A stretch of DNA of 64,000 nt from NCBI GenBank assembly GCA_031292145.1, contig JARLHR010000042.1, positions 1 through 64,000 of the forward strand, given 5' to 3'. Source of the stretch: Clostridium sp. (GTDB taxonomy: Bacteria > Bacillota > Clostridia > Clostridiales > Clostridiaceae). The position numbers and the translations under genes are program-made. The notes under the pieces are model-generated. The model saw only the letters and a program-made list of their open reading frames with translations. It ran no database searches and had not been told where the DNA came from. Positions 54,130 to 62,465 of the stretch are shown here, one piece after another; position 1 is the stretch's first letter; each line of letters begins with the position of its first letter.

Positions 54130-54257
54130 CGTTTTAAGGAGCCTTAATTAAGAGTTTATCTATATTATCACCTTAACGATAGTAGTTAAAATATTATATA
54201 AACATAAATCCAAATTTTGCAAAACTATAAATAATAAAGGAGAAGAAAAAATTTTTA

Positions 54258-54557
54258 ATGTGTGCTGTAGTTAGAAAAATAATATCGGGAAAAGAATTGC
54301 GTTGCAAAGAAGTAATAACTATAAATGCTATTTTGCCAAATGATAAATATGTATTACTAAAAGGAATAGTTTATAGTCCAGATGGAAAACCGTTACCTAA
54401 TTCAGCTATAGAGATTATTCAAATAAATAAAAATATAAACCCAGAAGTAAGAAAAAGTATAGGAGTTACTTTTTCTTTAGAAAATGGTTCTTATGGTGTA
54501 CCACTTCTATGGGGAAAAGGATATTTTTATAAATTGATTGCGTATTCTCCAATTTAA
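54258..54557 (+). CDS. Small beta-sandwich protein (carboxypeptidase-regulatory-like), member 1
   Basis: The 99-residue protein has an N-terminal segment (IISGKELRCKEVITINAIL) followed by a predicted 7-strand domain: YVLLKGIVYSPDGKPLPNSAIEIIQI, then ENGSYGVPLLWGKGYFYKLIAYSP. The G-x-V-x3-G-K-P-x3-A-I-E-I pattern is that of carboxypeptidase regulatory-like/DUF4198-type beta-sandwiches. It lacks a signal peptide. It is one of at least four paralogues in this island (57026, 57349, 57695). AAAGGAG lies 17 bases before ATG. Confidence 0.7.
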   Translation: MCAVVRKIISGKELRCKEVITINAILPNDKYVLLKGIVYSPDGKPLPNSAIEIIQINKNINPEVRKSIGVTFSLENGSYGVPLLWGKGYFYKLIAYSPI

Positions 54558-54648
54558 TCTAATATAGTGAAAGTAACTTTTTGGGCAAAATCTCATATAA
54601 TAAGAATATAGATAAAAATCAAAAGATATTTAGAAAGGAGATAATGTT

Positions 54649-54936
54649 ATGACTAATTGGAGGCCTAAAGGAACTACAATTGCAGCAGCTGCAAATGATT
54701 CAGGGACAATAGTTGCGCAAAATGTTAGTACAACAACTTGGGGGTTAGCATTATTAAAAGGAACAGCTCATGGTGCTGGAGGAACTGCATTAGGAAGTGC
54801 TACAGTTTTAGTTTGGGAAAGTGGTACTGCAACAACTGCAACAGCAAATCATACTACTTTTTCAGATGTAAATGGTAGATATGGTGTTACTGTTAGAGCT
54901 GGTTATGGATTAACAATTAAGGCATATGCTAAGTAA
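54649..54936 (+). CDS. Small Thr/Ala/Gly-rich beta-sandwich protein
   Basis: The 95-residue protein has about 18 Thr, 5 Ser and 16 Ala, quite unlike its AT-rich, Lys/Ile-rich neighbours. The middle and end (GTAHGAGGTALGSATVLVW; TTFSDVNGRYGVTVRAGYGLTIKAYAK) fit the same G-x(n)-A-x-V ... D-x-x-G-x-Y-x-V plan as the paralogous small proteins here. No signal peptide is seen. AAAGGAG precedes ATG, and a dedicated terminator follows, suggesting strong separate expression. It could be a structural or glycan-acceptor protein; that is inference. Confidence 0.62.
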   Translation: MTNWRPKGTTIAAAANDSGTIVAQNVSTTTWGLALLKGTAHGAGGTALGSATVLVWESGTATTATANHTTFSDVNGRYGVTVRAGYGLTIKAYAK

Positions 54937-54959
54937 TATTATTCTGATTTAAAATTTTG

Positions 54960-55004
54960 AACTGTCCTAAAATACTTTAATAATTATTTGGGGACAGTTT
55001 TTTA
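54960..55004 (+). terminator. Intrinsic terminator after the Thr-rich small protein gene
   Basis: AACTGTCC (54960-54967) and GGACAGTT (54992-54999) pair around an AT-rich loop, followed by TTTTTAT. Confidence 0.85.
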
Positions 55005-55091
55005 TAAATTAGAAATATATGTAACAAATAATTTTATGTTCTATATTATGATAGTAAAGAAAAATAGTCAAATATATAATAAGGAGAGATT

Positions 55092-56810
55092 ATGCAAAAG
55101 TTTAAAACTTTAGATGATCATTATGTTTTCAATATAGAAAAAGATAAAAAGCATTATTATTTGGCTGATAAAAATAATTATAAAAAAGATATCGAAAGCC
55201 TATTAAATAATGTCGATGATATAAAATTTGATTCATTAATTATTATTTTTGGAATTGACACAGGCGAGTATTTAGATGAGTTATTCAATGCATTATGCAG
55301 AAGAAATAGAATACTAATTTTTGAGCCCAATGAAGAAATATTTAATTATAATAAAGATAGGATAAACAAGGAAAATTTAAAATTATTTTTATATGATAAA
55401 AATAATATAAAAAGGATTTTATATAGTGTAGTAGATAGTACAAATTTTAATAACTTATATGTTCATGCCTTTGGAAATTATGCTGAAGTATACAAAGAAG
55501 AATATGAAGTTTTTATAGAAAATTTGAATATAATCTATTTTACAGCAAGTTCTCCTATAAACATTGGCTACAGATTTAGGGATGTATTTTTAAAGAATTT
55601 AATAGGTAATTTGAAAGCAGTAAAAGATGTAACTCCACTTCATGCACTTGAAAATTTAAATAAAGGTATTCCAGCAATAATAGTATCTGCCGGACCTTCT
55701 TTAGATAAAAATTTAGCTGAAATGGTAAAGTATAAGGATGAAATAGAGAAATATTTCATAATAGCCGGAAGCAGGACACTAAAGGCATTGATGAAAAATG
55801 GAATAAAACCAGATATGATTGTATCAATAGATCCTATAGATGACAACTATGATATGATGAAAGACTATTTAGGAGAAGATATACCTTTTGGATTTTATGA
55901 ATATAGTAATAGATATTTAATAAGGGATTATAAGGGCGACAAAATATTTTTATCAACAGTATTATTGAAAACAATAAAGGAATTAAATACTTTTAAAGAG
56001 CCATATTTAGGAGGTTCTGTAGCTCATCCAAGCATAGATATTGCAAATATTATGGGATGTTCTCCAATAATATTAGTAGGACAAGATTTAGCTTTCACCT
56101 ATGATAAAGTTCATTCAGATTCTGCAATATTTGAAGCTGATGAAAAAAATAACTATGAAGCTAATTTGATTATAAAAAACGTATTTGGAGATATAATAAA
56201 AACCACTCCAACACTTAATCAATTTAGAGCAAAATTAGAAGAATATATATATTATCATAATAAAATTAATAATGTAGAATTTATAAATGTATCTTATGGG
56301 GCAAATATTGAAGGTGCACCTCATGAAGAATTGAGTGATGTGATTAAAAGATATAAGATTAGCAACACAAAGAAAAATTGTATTATAAATAATTCTATTA
56401 AAATAGATGCAGAGACTATAGCTAATGAAGTATTAACTTATGTAGAAGAGTGTATAACTAAAGCCAATAACGGGGAAGAAGTATGTAAAGAATTATTATT
56501 AGGAAAAGAAGATAAATCCTTAATTGATATAGAAGAGGACGATGAGGAACTTCAAAAGTTTCTATATATTATGGAAACAGTAAATATTTTTGAATCATCA
56601 TCAAAAAGTCTATATTTAGGAGGATATCTTTATAAGTTTTTATTTGATATAAAAGAAGAATTTTTTAATATGTATGCTAAAGATTACGACTCCTTGACTT
56701 CAAATTTAAGATATCAAAGTAAGTGTTTTTTAGGTTACTTTGAGAAGATGAAAATTTTTCTTGAAGAAGTTAAATCTATATTATTAGAAACCCTAGCAGA
56801 ATTTTATTAG
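55092..56810 (+). CDS. Motility-associated factor glycosyltransferase (DUF115, Maf-like)
   Basis: The 572-residue protein matches the Maf/DUF115 family that attaches nonulosonic acids such as pseudaminic or legionaminic acid to flagellin. The N-terminal Rossmann-like part (residues about 1-170) precedes the central DUF115 domain: IPAIIVSAGPSLDKN near residue 195, FIIAGSRTLKALMKNGIKPDMIVSIDP, AHPSIDIANIMGCSPIILVGQDLAFT. The C-terminal third is helical. AAGGAG precedes ATG. The neighbouring legB/legC-like genes would supply the donor sugar. Confidence 0.88.
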   Translation: MQKFKTLDDHYVFNIEKDKKHYYLADKNNYKKDIESLLNNVDDIKFDSLIIIFGIDTGEYLDELFNALCRRNRILIFEPNEEIFNYNKDRINKENLKLFLYDKNNIKRILYSVVDSTNFNNLYVHAFGNYAEVYKEEYEVFIENLNIIYFTASSPINIGYRFRDVFLKNLIGNLKAVKDVTPLHALENLNKGIPAIIVSAGPSLDKNLAEMVKYKDEIEKYFIIAGSRTLKALMKNGIKPDMIVSIDPIDDNYDMMKDYLGEDIPFGFYEYSNRYLIRDYKGDKIFLSTVLLKTIKELNTFKEPYLGGSVAHPSIDIANIMGCSPIILVGQDLAFTYDKVHSDSAIFEADEKNNYEANLIIKNVFGDIIKTTPTLNQFRAKLEEYIYYHNKINNVEFINVSYGANIEGAPHEELSDVIKRYKISNTKKNCIINNSIKIDAETIANEVLTYVEECITKANNGEEVCKELLLGKEDKSLIDIEEDDEELQKFLYIMETVNIFESSSKSLYLGGYLYKFLFDIKEEFFNMYAKDYDSLTSNLRYQSKCFLGYFEKMKIFLEEVKSILLETLAEFY

Positions 56811-56851
56811 ATTATTGCAAAAATATATATTAGATTAATGGAGGGAATATT

Positions 56852-57016
56852 ATGGAAAAAGTAATAAATGGACAAGTGTATAAGGAAGTGAAAATAGATA
56901 AATTGATAATCAATGGAAAAGAAAAAAGTGGATGTATAATATCAGCGGAAGAAAACAATGGAGAAGACGAATTAATAGTAACTATAGTTACAGAAAGCTC
57001 TGCGAAAAGTGAATAA
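56852..57016 (+). CDS. Small protein of 54 residues in the glycosylation island
   Basis: ATG 56852 follows TGGAGGGAATATT. The peptide reads MEKVINGQVYKEVKIDKLIIN, then GKEKSGCIISAEE, an acidic Asn/Glu stretch and ELIVTIVTESSAKSE. It is short, probably all-beta, and lies 9 bases before a beta-sandwich protein gene. I do not recognise a family. Ribosome site, tight spacing and an intact frame support it. Confidence 0.65.
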   Translation: MEKVINGQVYKEVKIDKLIINGKEKSGCIISAEENNGEDELIVTIVTESSAKSE

Positions 57017-57025
57017 AAGGTTGTT

Positions 57026-57331
57026 ATGAAATCATGCAAAGAACCTAATATAATAATAAATACAAATGATTTAAATTGTAGAACAAAATATAATTTAGAT
57101 ATAATTTTAATGTCAAAGAGAAGAGTAATTATTAGAGGAACTGTATATAATGCAAAAAAACAACCTAGTATTGGGGCTGCAATAGAAGTAATACAAATTG
57201 AGCCCAAAAGTAATGCTAGAGAGATATTAGGATATTCATATACTGATAATAAAGGAGAATATTTATTTTCCATGGAAGTTTTACCTTATATGATTTATGA
57301 ACTTAAAATATATTCTCCTTTAGTTACTTAA
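57026..57331 (+). CDS. Small beta-sandwich protein (carboxypeptidase-regulatory-like), member 2
   Basis: The 101-residue paralogue of 54258 and 57349 begins MKSCKEPNIIINTNDLNCRTKYNLDIIL, followed by RRVIIRGTVYNAKKQPSIGAAIEVIQIEP and a YTDNKGEYLFSMEV...YELKIYSPL ending. The alignment to its neighbours is clear in G-[TRI]-V, A-x-[IV]-x-[IV]-[IK] and G-E-Y. It ends one base into the next ribosome-site region (overlapping ATGATAGGAGG). Confidence 0.7.
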   Translation: MKSCKEPNIIINTNDLNCRTKYNLDIILMSKRRVIIRGTVYNAKKQPSIGAAIEVIQIEPKSNAREILGYSYTDNKGEYLFSMEVLPYMIYELKIYSPLVT

Positions 57332-57348
57332 TGATAGGAGGTGAAGAA

Positions 57349-57657
57349 TTGAAATCAGATGCGGAAATTATTATAGCTCCACAGGAATTACGATCATGCA
57401 AAATATTAAATAAAACAATTGTACTGCAAAAAATAGAAAATATATTAATAGAAGGAAGAGTTTTAGATCGAAAATTAAATCCAGTGGAAGGAGCAGTAAT
57501 TGTTATTAAAAGCATAGATTGCAACTATGATCCTCCTAAAATAAATGAATTTGGCTACGTGATTACTAATGAGTATGGAGCATATGCCATAAGTCTAAAA
57601 AAAATCTATAATGTTAACTATGAGCTATATATATATGAGCCAATGATTAAAGCATAG
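57349..57657 (+). CDS. Small beta-sandwich protein (carboxypeptidase-regulatory-like), member 3
   Basis: The 102-residue paralogue starts at TTG 57349: AGGAGGTG at 57336-57343 sits just upstream, and the resulting MKSDAEIIIAPQELRSCKI aligns with the start of member 2. ATG 57331 overlaps the ribosome site and is not used. The body has NILIEGRVLDRKLNPVEGAVIVIKSID and FGYVITNEYGAYAISLKK...YELYIYEPM. The family's GYxxTxxxGxY pattern is kept. Confidence 0.7.
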   Translation: MKSDAEIIIAPQELRSCKILNKTIVLQKIENILIEGRVLDRKLNPVEGAVIVIKSIDCNYDPPKINEFGYVITNEYGAYAISLKKIYNVNYELYIYEPMIKA

Positions 57658-57694
57658 AATATGTTAAAAGCTATTAAGTAGAAGGAATGCTAAA

Positions 57695-58003
57695 ATGAAA
57701 AATTACAATTATAGATCTTATTTAAAAAGAGTATTAGTTAATGGAAAGGTATGTTATGAAAATGGAAGTCCTATTGAAAATGCTATAGTATTTTTGGAGG
57801 CATTTTTTCCATATATATATCATGATAAATACTATAGATTTTCAATAAAATATGATAAAAAATATTGTGGCTATGCAATAACAAATCGTAAGGGAGAGTT
57901 TTGTTTTCTAATTCATGATACAAGATACTATTACAAGATAAAGGTTTTTAATAATACATGCACTAATATGAATAGCGTAAATTGTTGCGTAAACTTTGAT
58001 TAA
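57695..58003 (+). CDS. Small beta-sandwich protein (carboxypeptidase-regulatory-like), member 4
   Basis: The 102-residue member, most divergent, has RVLVNGKVCYENGSPIENAIVFLEAF, a Tyr/Lys-rich insert, then CGYAITNRKGEFCFLIHDTRYYYKIKVF. It keeps G-x-V...SPIENA and GYAITNRKGEF. Several extra Cys and Tyr residues are present. GAAGGAATGC precedes ATG. It is 17 bases before the legB-like gene, so it is likely cotranscribed with the sugar pathway. Confidence 0.66.
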   Translation: MKNYNYRSYLKRVLVNGKVCYENGSPIENAIVFLEAFFPYIYHDKYYRFSIKYDKKYCGYAITNRKGEFCFLIHDTRYYYKIKVFNNTCTNMNSVNCCVNFD

Positions 58004-58020
58004 TATATAGGCGGTGATTT

Positions 58021-59007
58021 ATGGAAAAGGTTTTGGTAACAGGAGGAGATGGATTTATAGGTAGCCATCTAGTTGAAAGGCTTTTAAACTTAGGGTATGA
58101 TGTTAAAGCTTTCGTACATTATAATTCATTTAATTCATGGGGATGGTTAGATACAATACCAAAAGATATATTAAGAGAAATAGAAATATTTAATGGAGAT
58201 ATAAGAGATCCAAATGGAGTAAGGCAAGCCATGAAAAATATAGATCATGTGTATCATCTTGCTGCACTTATAGCAATTCCTTTTAGTTATTATTCACCAG
58301 ATTCATATGTGGATACTAATATAAAGGGAACATTAAATGTTTTGCAGGCAGCTAAAGAGTTAAATACAAAAAAAATTATGATAACTTCTACTTCGGAAGT
58401 TTATGGGAGCGCAAGGTTTGTTCCTATTACTGAAGATCACCCCTATCAAGGCCAATCTCCATATTCAGCTACTAAAATAGGTGCGGATAGATTAGCAGAA
58501 TCATTTTATAGAAGCTTCTCTTTACCTGTAGCTATAGTTAGACCTTTTAATACCTATGGACCGAGACAATCAGCAAGAGCAATAATACCAACGATAATAA
58601 CTCAATTATTATCAGGAATAGAGGAAATAAAATTAGGATCATTAACACCAACAAGAGATTTTAATTATGTTAAGGATACTGTAAATGGCTTTGTTGAAAT
58701 TGCAAAAAGTTCAAAAACAATTGGAGAAGAAATAAATATAGCAACTCAAAAAGAAATATCTATAAAAGACCTGGCCGAAGAACTCATAAGACAAGTAAAT
58801 CCAAAAGCTAAAATTATATGTGAAGAAGAAAGAATCAGACCTAAAAAAAGTGAAGTAAATAGATTATTAGGATGTAATGAAAAACTTAAAAGGTTAACTA
58901 ACTGGTCTCAAAAATTTAACTTTGAGGAGGGTATTAAAGAAACCATTGAATGGTTTAAGATAAAGGAAAATTTAGAAAGATATAAAACAGATATATATAA
59001 TATTTAA
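58021..59007 (+). CDS. legB: NAD-dependent sugar 4,6-dehydratase, LegB-like (SDR family)
   Basis: The 328-residue extended SDR has GGDGFIGSHL at about residue 8 (NAD-binding G-x-x-G-x-x-G), HLAALIAIPFSYYSPDSYVDTN, the active-site TSTSEVYG and Y148-S-A-T-K152, then RPFNTYGPRQSARAIIPTIITQ. The FNSWGWLD and ALIAIPFSY segments are typical of LegB, the 4,6-dehydratase that starts legionaminic acid synthesis from UDP/GDP-GlcNAc. GCGGTGATTT precedes ATG. A LegC-like aminotransferase follows. Confidence 0.82.
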   Translation: MEKVLVTGGDGFIGSHLVERLLNLGYDVKAFVHYNSFNSWGWLDTIPKDILREIEIFNGDIRDPNGVRQAMKNIDHVYHLAALIAIPFSYYSPDSYVDTNIKGTLNVLQAAKELNTKKIMITSTSEVYGSARFVPITEDHPYQGQSPYSATKIGADRLAESFYRSFSLPVAIVRPFNTYGPRQSARAIIPTIITQLLSGIEEIKLGSLTPTRDFNYVKDTVNGFVEIAKSSKTIGEEINIATQKEISIKDLAEELIRQVNPKAKIICEEERIRPKKSEVNRLLGCNEKLKRLTNWSQKFNFEEGIKETIEWFKIKENLERYKTDIYNI

Positions 59008-59121
59008 CAACAGCTTTTTCGATATATGAACCTTAATTAGCAATTATTTTTCTAGAATTATATGATTTTAAGTAATAATTTAAATTGGTTGGAATTAGAT
59101 GCAACTAATTAGGAGGGAATT

Positions 59122-59763
59122 ATGGAAAAAATAATACTAGTAGGCGGAGGTGGTCATTGTAGGAGCATTATTGATTCTATAAATAATTTAAAGCAGTTTG
59201 ATATTGTAGGAATCGTCGATAAAAAACCTAATGAGTGTATTGGATTGGGCGTAGATATAATAGGCTCAGACGAGCAACTTAATTGGTTATATAAATCTGG
59301 CATTAAAAATGCATTTATTGGAGTTGGCTCTGTTGGAAATCCTAGTATTAGAATAAAACTTTATAGAATGTTGAAAAATCTAGGATATAGTTTTCCTAAA
59401 ATAATAGATAAAACAGCTATAGTATCACCTATTGCAATAATTGATGAAGGTGTTTTTGTTGGAAAAGGAGCAATTGTTAATGCTAAAGCTGTAATAGCAA
59501 AACAATGCATTATAAATTCAGGTGCTATAGTTGAACATGATTGCAATATAGGTGAATTTGTTCATTTAGCACCTGGTGCAACATTAAGCGGAGGCGTTAA
59601 TATCGGAAAAAGGACTCATATAGGAACCAATTCCACAATCATTCAAAATATTAATATAGGAAATGACGTAATTGTAGGAGCAGGCTCTGTTATTGTAAAA
59701 AATATTAGGGCGAATGCTAAAGTATATGGTAATCCAGGACGAGAGATAAACGATAATGAATAA
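59122..59763 (+). CDS. NeuD-type sugar acetyltransferase
   Basis: The 213-residue protein has an N-terminal pyruvyl/Rossmann-like sugar-binding half (LVGGGGHCRSIIDSI; GVDIIGSDEQL) and a C-terminal left-handed beta-helix of hexapeptide repeats (VFVGKGAIVNAKAVIAKQCIINSGAIVEHDCNIGEF...). The conserved EHDC His is the general base. NeuD/PglD-type enzymes N- or O-acetylate sialic-acid-like sugars, here probably a legionaminic-type intermediate. GGAGG precedes ATG. Confidence 0.85.
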   Translation: MEKIILVGGGGHCRSIIDSINNLKQFDIVGIVDKKPNECIGLGVDIIGSDEQLNWLYKSGIKNAFIGVGSVGNPSIRIKLYRMLKNLGYSFPKIIDKTAIVSPIAIIDEGVFVGKGAIVNAKAVIAKQCIINSGAIVEHDCNIGEFVHLAPGATLSGGVNIGKRTHIGTNSTIIQNINIGNDVIVGAGSVIVKNIRANAKVYGNPGREINDNE

Positions 59764-59891
59764 TATTTAGGCACATGAAAGGAAATAATAGACCAAATTA
59801 ATGCATATTTCGTATCAGGCAATGAGGCAAATTCTGGTCATAGCGGGCCTATTATTTAGATATTTAATATAGTTAGCATATGGAGGTAATT
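59764..59891. other. Short spacer with inverted repeat and possible gene tail
   Basis: AAATAATAG (about 59783) and CTATTATTT (about 59850) are inverted. The interval can be read as IDQINAYFVSGNEANSGHSGPII then a stop, possibly the tail of a lost gene. Nothing firmer can be said. Confidence 0.3.
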
Positions 59892-61040
59892 ATGATACCA
59901 CTATCTGTTCCAAATTTAAAAGGAAATGAAGAAAAATATGTACTAAATGCTATAAGAAATGAATGGATCTCAACAGCAGGCAGTTATGTAAATGAGTTTG
60001 AAAATGACTTGAAAAAATATTTAAATATAGATAATGTTGCTGCATGCCAAAGTGGTACAGCCGCAATTCATTTAGCATTGAGATTATCAGGTGTTACTGC
60101 TAATAGTGAGGTTATAGTTCCAACGTTGACATTTATAGCAGCAGTAAATCCAGTTAAATATTTAGGTGCGGAACCTATATTTATGGATTGTGATGATGGC
60201 TTAAATATGGATTGTAATAAACTTGAGGAATTCTTAAAAAATGAATGCATATTTACAAACGATGGATTGATGAATAAAAGTACTAATAGAAATATTAAAG
60301 CATTGGTTATAGTTCATATATTTGGAAATATGGCTAATGTTGAAAAAATAAAAGAATTGACAGATAAATATAATATAAAATTAATTGAAGATGCTACTGA
60401 AGCGTTAGGAACTTATTATACTAATGGAAAATACAATGGAAAGTTTGCAGGTACAATAGGTGACTTTGGCGCATATTCATTTAATGGAAATAAAATCATA
60501 ACAACTGGGGGAGGTGGAGTTTTAGTAGGACACTCCTCAGAAGACATAAAAAGAGCCAAATATTTATCAACTCAAGCTAAAGACGATGAGTTGTATTATG
60601 TTCATGATTATATAGGATATAATTATAGAATGACCAATCTGCAAGCTGCGCTTGGAGTGGCCCAACTTGAAAAAATAGAGGAATTTATAAAAATTAAAGT
60701 TAAAAATTATGAATTATATAAATCGAATATAAATAATATAAATGGATTAAAACTCCTAGAGTATAATAATAAAGCAAGAAATAATTATTGGTTTTATTCT
60801 CTATTAATAAATGATTATAAGTTAGATAGAGATAACTTGTTGAAATATTTACTAGAAAATAATATTCAGACAAGACCTATTTGGAAATTAATACACACCC
60901 AAAAGCCTTATAGAAATAATCAAGCATATAAAATAGAAAAAGCAATTAATTATTACAATAAAATATTGAATATACCATGTAGTACCAATTTAAAGCAAGA
61001 AAGCATAGAATATATCATAGACACACTGAAGAAAGTGTAA
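59892..61040 (+). CDS. legC: LegC-type PLP-dependent aminotransferase
   Basis: The protein of about 382 residues is a DegT/DnrJ/EryC1 aminotransferase of the LegC subgroup. It starts IPLSVPNLKGNEEKYVLNAI, with WISTAGSYVNEFE, the cofactor segment QSGTAAIHLALRL, a Asp (EDATEALGT) and Schiff-base lysine K201 in YSFNGNKIITTGGGG. It would aminate the 4-keto sugar made by LegB. ATG 59892 lies 4 bases beyond GGAGG; ATG 59880 overlaps that site. Confidence 0.85.
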   Translation: MIPLSVPNLKGNEEKYVLNAIRNEWISTAGSYVNEFENDLKKYLNIDNVAACQSGTAAIHLALRLSGVTANSEVIVPTLTFIAAVNPVKYLGAEPIFMDCDDGLNMDCNKLEEFLKNECIFTNDGLMNKSTNRNIKALVIVHIFGNMANVEKIKELTDKYNIKLIEDATEALGTYYTNGKYNGKFAGTIGDFGAYSFNGNKIITTGGGGVLVGHSSEDIKRAKYLSTQAKDDELYYVHDYIGYNYRMTNLQAALGVAQLEKIEEFIKIKVKNYELYKSNINNINGLKLLEYNNKARNNYWFYSLLINDYKLDRDNLLKYLLENNIQTRPIWKLIHTQKPYRNNQAYKIEKAINYYNKILNIPCSTNLKQESIEYIIDTLKKV

Positions 61041-61060
61041 GAAATTGAAGGAGTGTTTTT

Positions 61061-62104
61061 GTGGATATTCAAACGCTTTTTATAAATAAAGATACATCAA
61101 TACGACAAGCAATTGAAAAGTTAGACAAAACTGCAAAAAAGATTCTTATTGTAGTAGAAGATAACAAATTAATTGGTGTAATTACAGATGGAGATATAAG
61201 AAGATGGATTTTAAAAAGTGGAGATCTTTCATCTTCAGTAAATATGATAATGAATATAAATCCTATATATTTAAGGGAAAGTAATAAATTTAAAGCAAAT
61301 GAAATGATGAAAAGATATCGTATTGAAGCTATACCGTTGGTAAATGAATACAATAAAGTTATAGACATAATATTTTGGAATGATTTATATGACAATGAGT
61401 TTAATTATTCAAGCACTAAGAATATACCAATAGTTATAATGGCTGGCGGAAAAGGTACAAGATTATATCCATATACAAAGATTATTCCTAAAGCACTTAT
61501 TCCAATTGGGGATGTACCAATAATAGAAAGAATAATAAATAAATTCTTAGAATTTAAATTTGATAATTTTTATATTACTATCAACGATAAAAAGGAAATA
61601 ATAAGAGCATATTTCAATCAAGAACTATCATATAAAGTATCATTTATTGAAGAGGAAAATCCTCTTGGGACTGCTGGAAGCCTAAGCTTAATAAAAGATA
61701 GAATAATTAATACTTTTTTTGTGAGTAATTGTGATATTTTAGTTGATGCTAACTATTCTAAAATTTTAGAATATCATAAAAGCCATAAAAATAGAATAAC
61801 AGTAATTACAGCTTTAAAGAATTATGTAATTCCATATGGAGTTTTTAGTTTGAATGAGAATGGAGATATAAAATCAATAGATGAAAAGCCAAATTGCGAA
61901 TTTTTAGTTAATACAGGGATGTATGTATTAGAAGCAGATGTATTAAAATACGTTCCTAAGAATGCATATTTTAATATGACTGATTTAATAAATGAATGTT
62001 TATTAAAAGATGAAAAAATAGGAATATACCCTATAACCGATAATAACTGGTTAGATATGGGGGAATTTAAAGAATTGAAAAATATGATAGAAAGATTAAC
62101 CTAA
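61061..62104 (+). CDS. ptmE: PtmE-like nucleotidyltransferase with CBS domains
   Basis: The 347-residue protein has a pair of CBS domains at about residues 1-118 (IRQAIEKLDKTAKKILIVVEDNKLIGVITDGDIRRWIL; IEAIPLVNEYNKVIDIIFW) fused to a sugar-1-phosphate nucleotidyltransferase at about 122-347 with AGGKGTRLYPYTKIIPKALIPIGD, SNCDILVDANY and WLDMGEF. This is the layout of PtmE, the GlcN-1-P guanylyltransferase feeding GDP-linked legionaminic acid synthesis. It starts at GTG, with AAGGAG 8 bases upstream, 20 bases after legC. Confidence 0.83.
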   Translation: MDIQTLFINKDTSIRQAIEKLDKTAKKILIVVEDNKLIGVITDGDIRRWILKSGDLSSSVNMIMNINPIYLRESNKFKANEMMKRYRIEAIPLVNEYNKVIDIIFWNDLYDNEFNYSSTKNIPIVIMAGGKGTRLYPYTKIIPKALIPIGDVPIIERIINKFLEFKFDNFYITINDKKEIIRAYFNQELSYKVSFIEEENPLGTAGSLSLIKDRIINTFFVSNCDILVDANYSKILEYHKSHKNRITVITALKNYVIPYGVFSLNENGDIKSIDEKPNCEFLVNTGMYVLEADVLKYVPKNAYFNMTDLINECLLKDEKIGIYPITDNNWLDMGEFKELKNMIERLT

Positions 62105-62465
62105 TGTTAGAATATGATAAACATAAAAAATAGAACTTTTTTAGGCTGCAACTCTAGCTATTAATCTACATTTGTAAGTAACTATGTAATTGATAGAAAA
62201 ATGCAGTCTTTTTCTAATGTACCAATTTCCAATATATTTAAAAATTGAAATATTAACTTTTGGTGGTATCTTGTATTCAGCATAACTATTTTTCCTATTG
62301 CATATAGGTATATAAGAAATAACTGCATTAAAGTTGTCTATGAGGATTAGTTTTACTGAATCGTTAAATTAATTGATTATTTTTGAATTTGAGAAATTTT
62401 GTTTTTTAAACACAATTAATATAATAATAGAAAATTTTATATAAATATTAATAAAGGAGTTAAAA
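62105..62465. other. Intergenic region separating leg-like genes from rfb genes
   Basis: GGCTGCA (62144-62150) could pair with TGCAGTC then TTTTT (near 62203-62214) as a long-loop terminator for the leg genes. On the minus strand an open stretch of about 75 codons ends at 62141 but has no start. I do not call it. AAGGAG at 62455 serves rfbF. Confidence 0.4.

Noticed and set aside
62141-62375. Minus-strand open stretch of about 75 codons between ptmE and rfbF
   Set aside because: No start codon or ribosome site, and the composition could be chance in AT-rich DNA.
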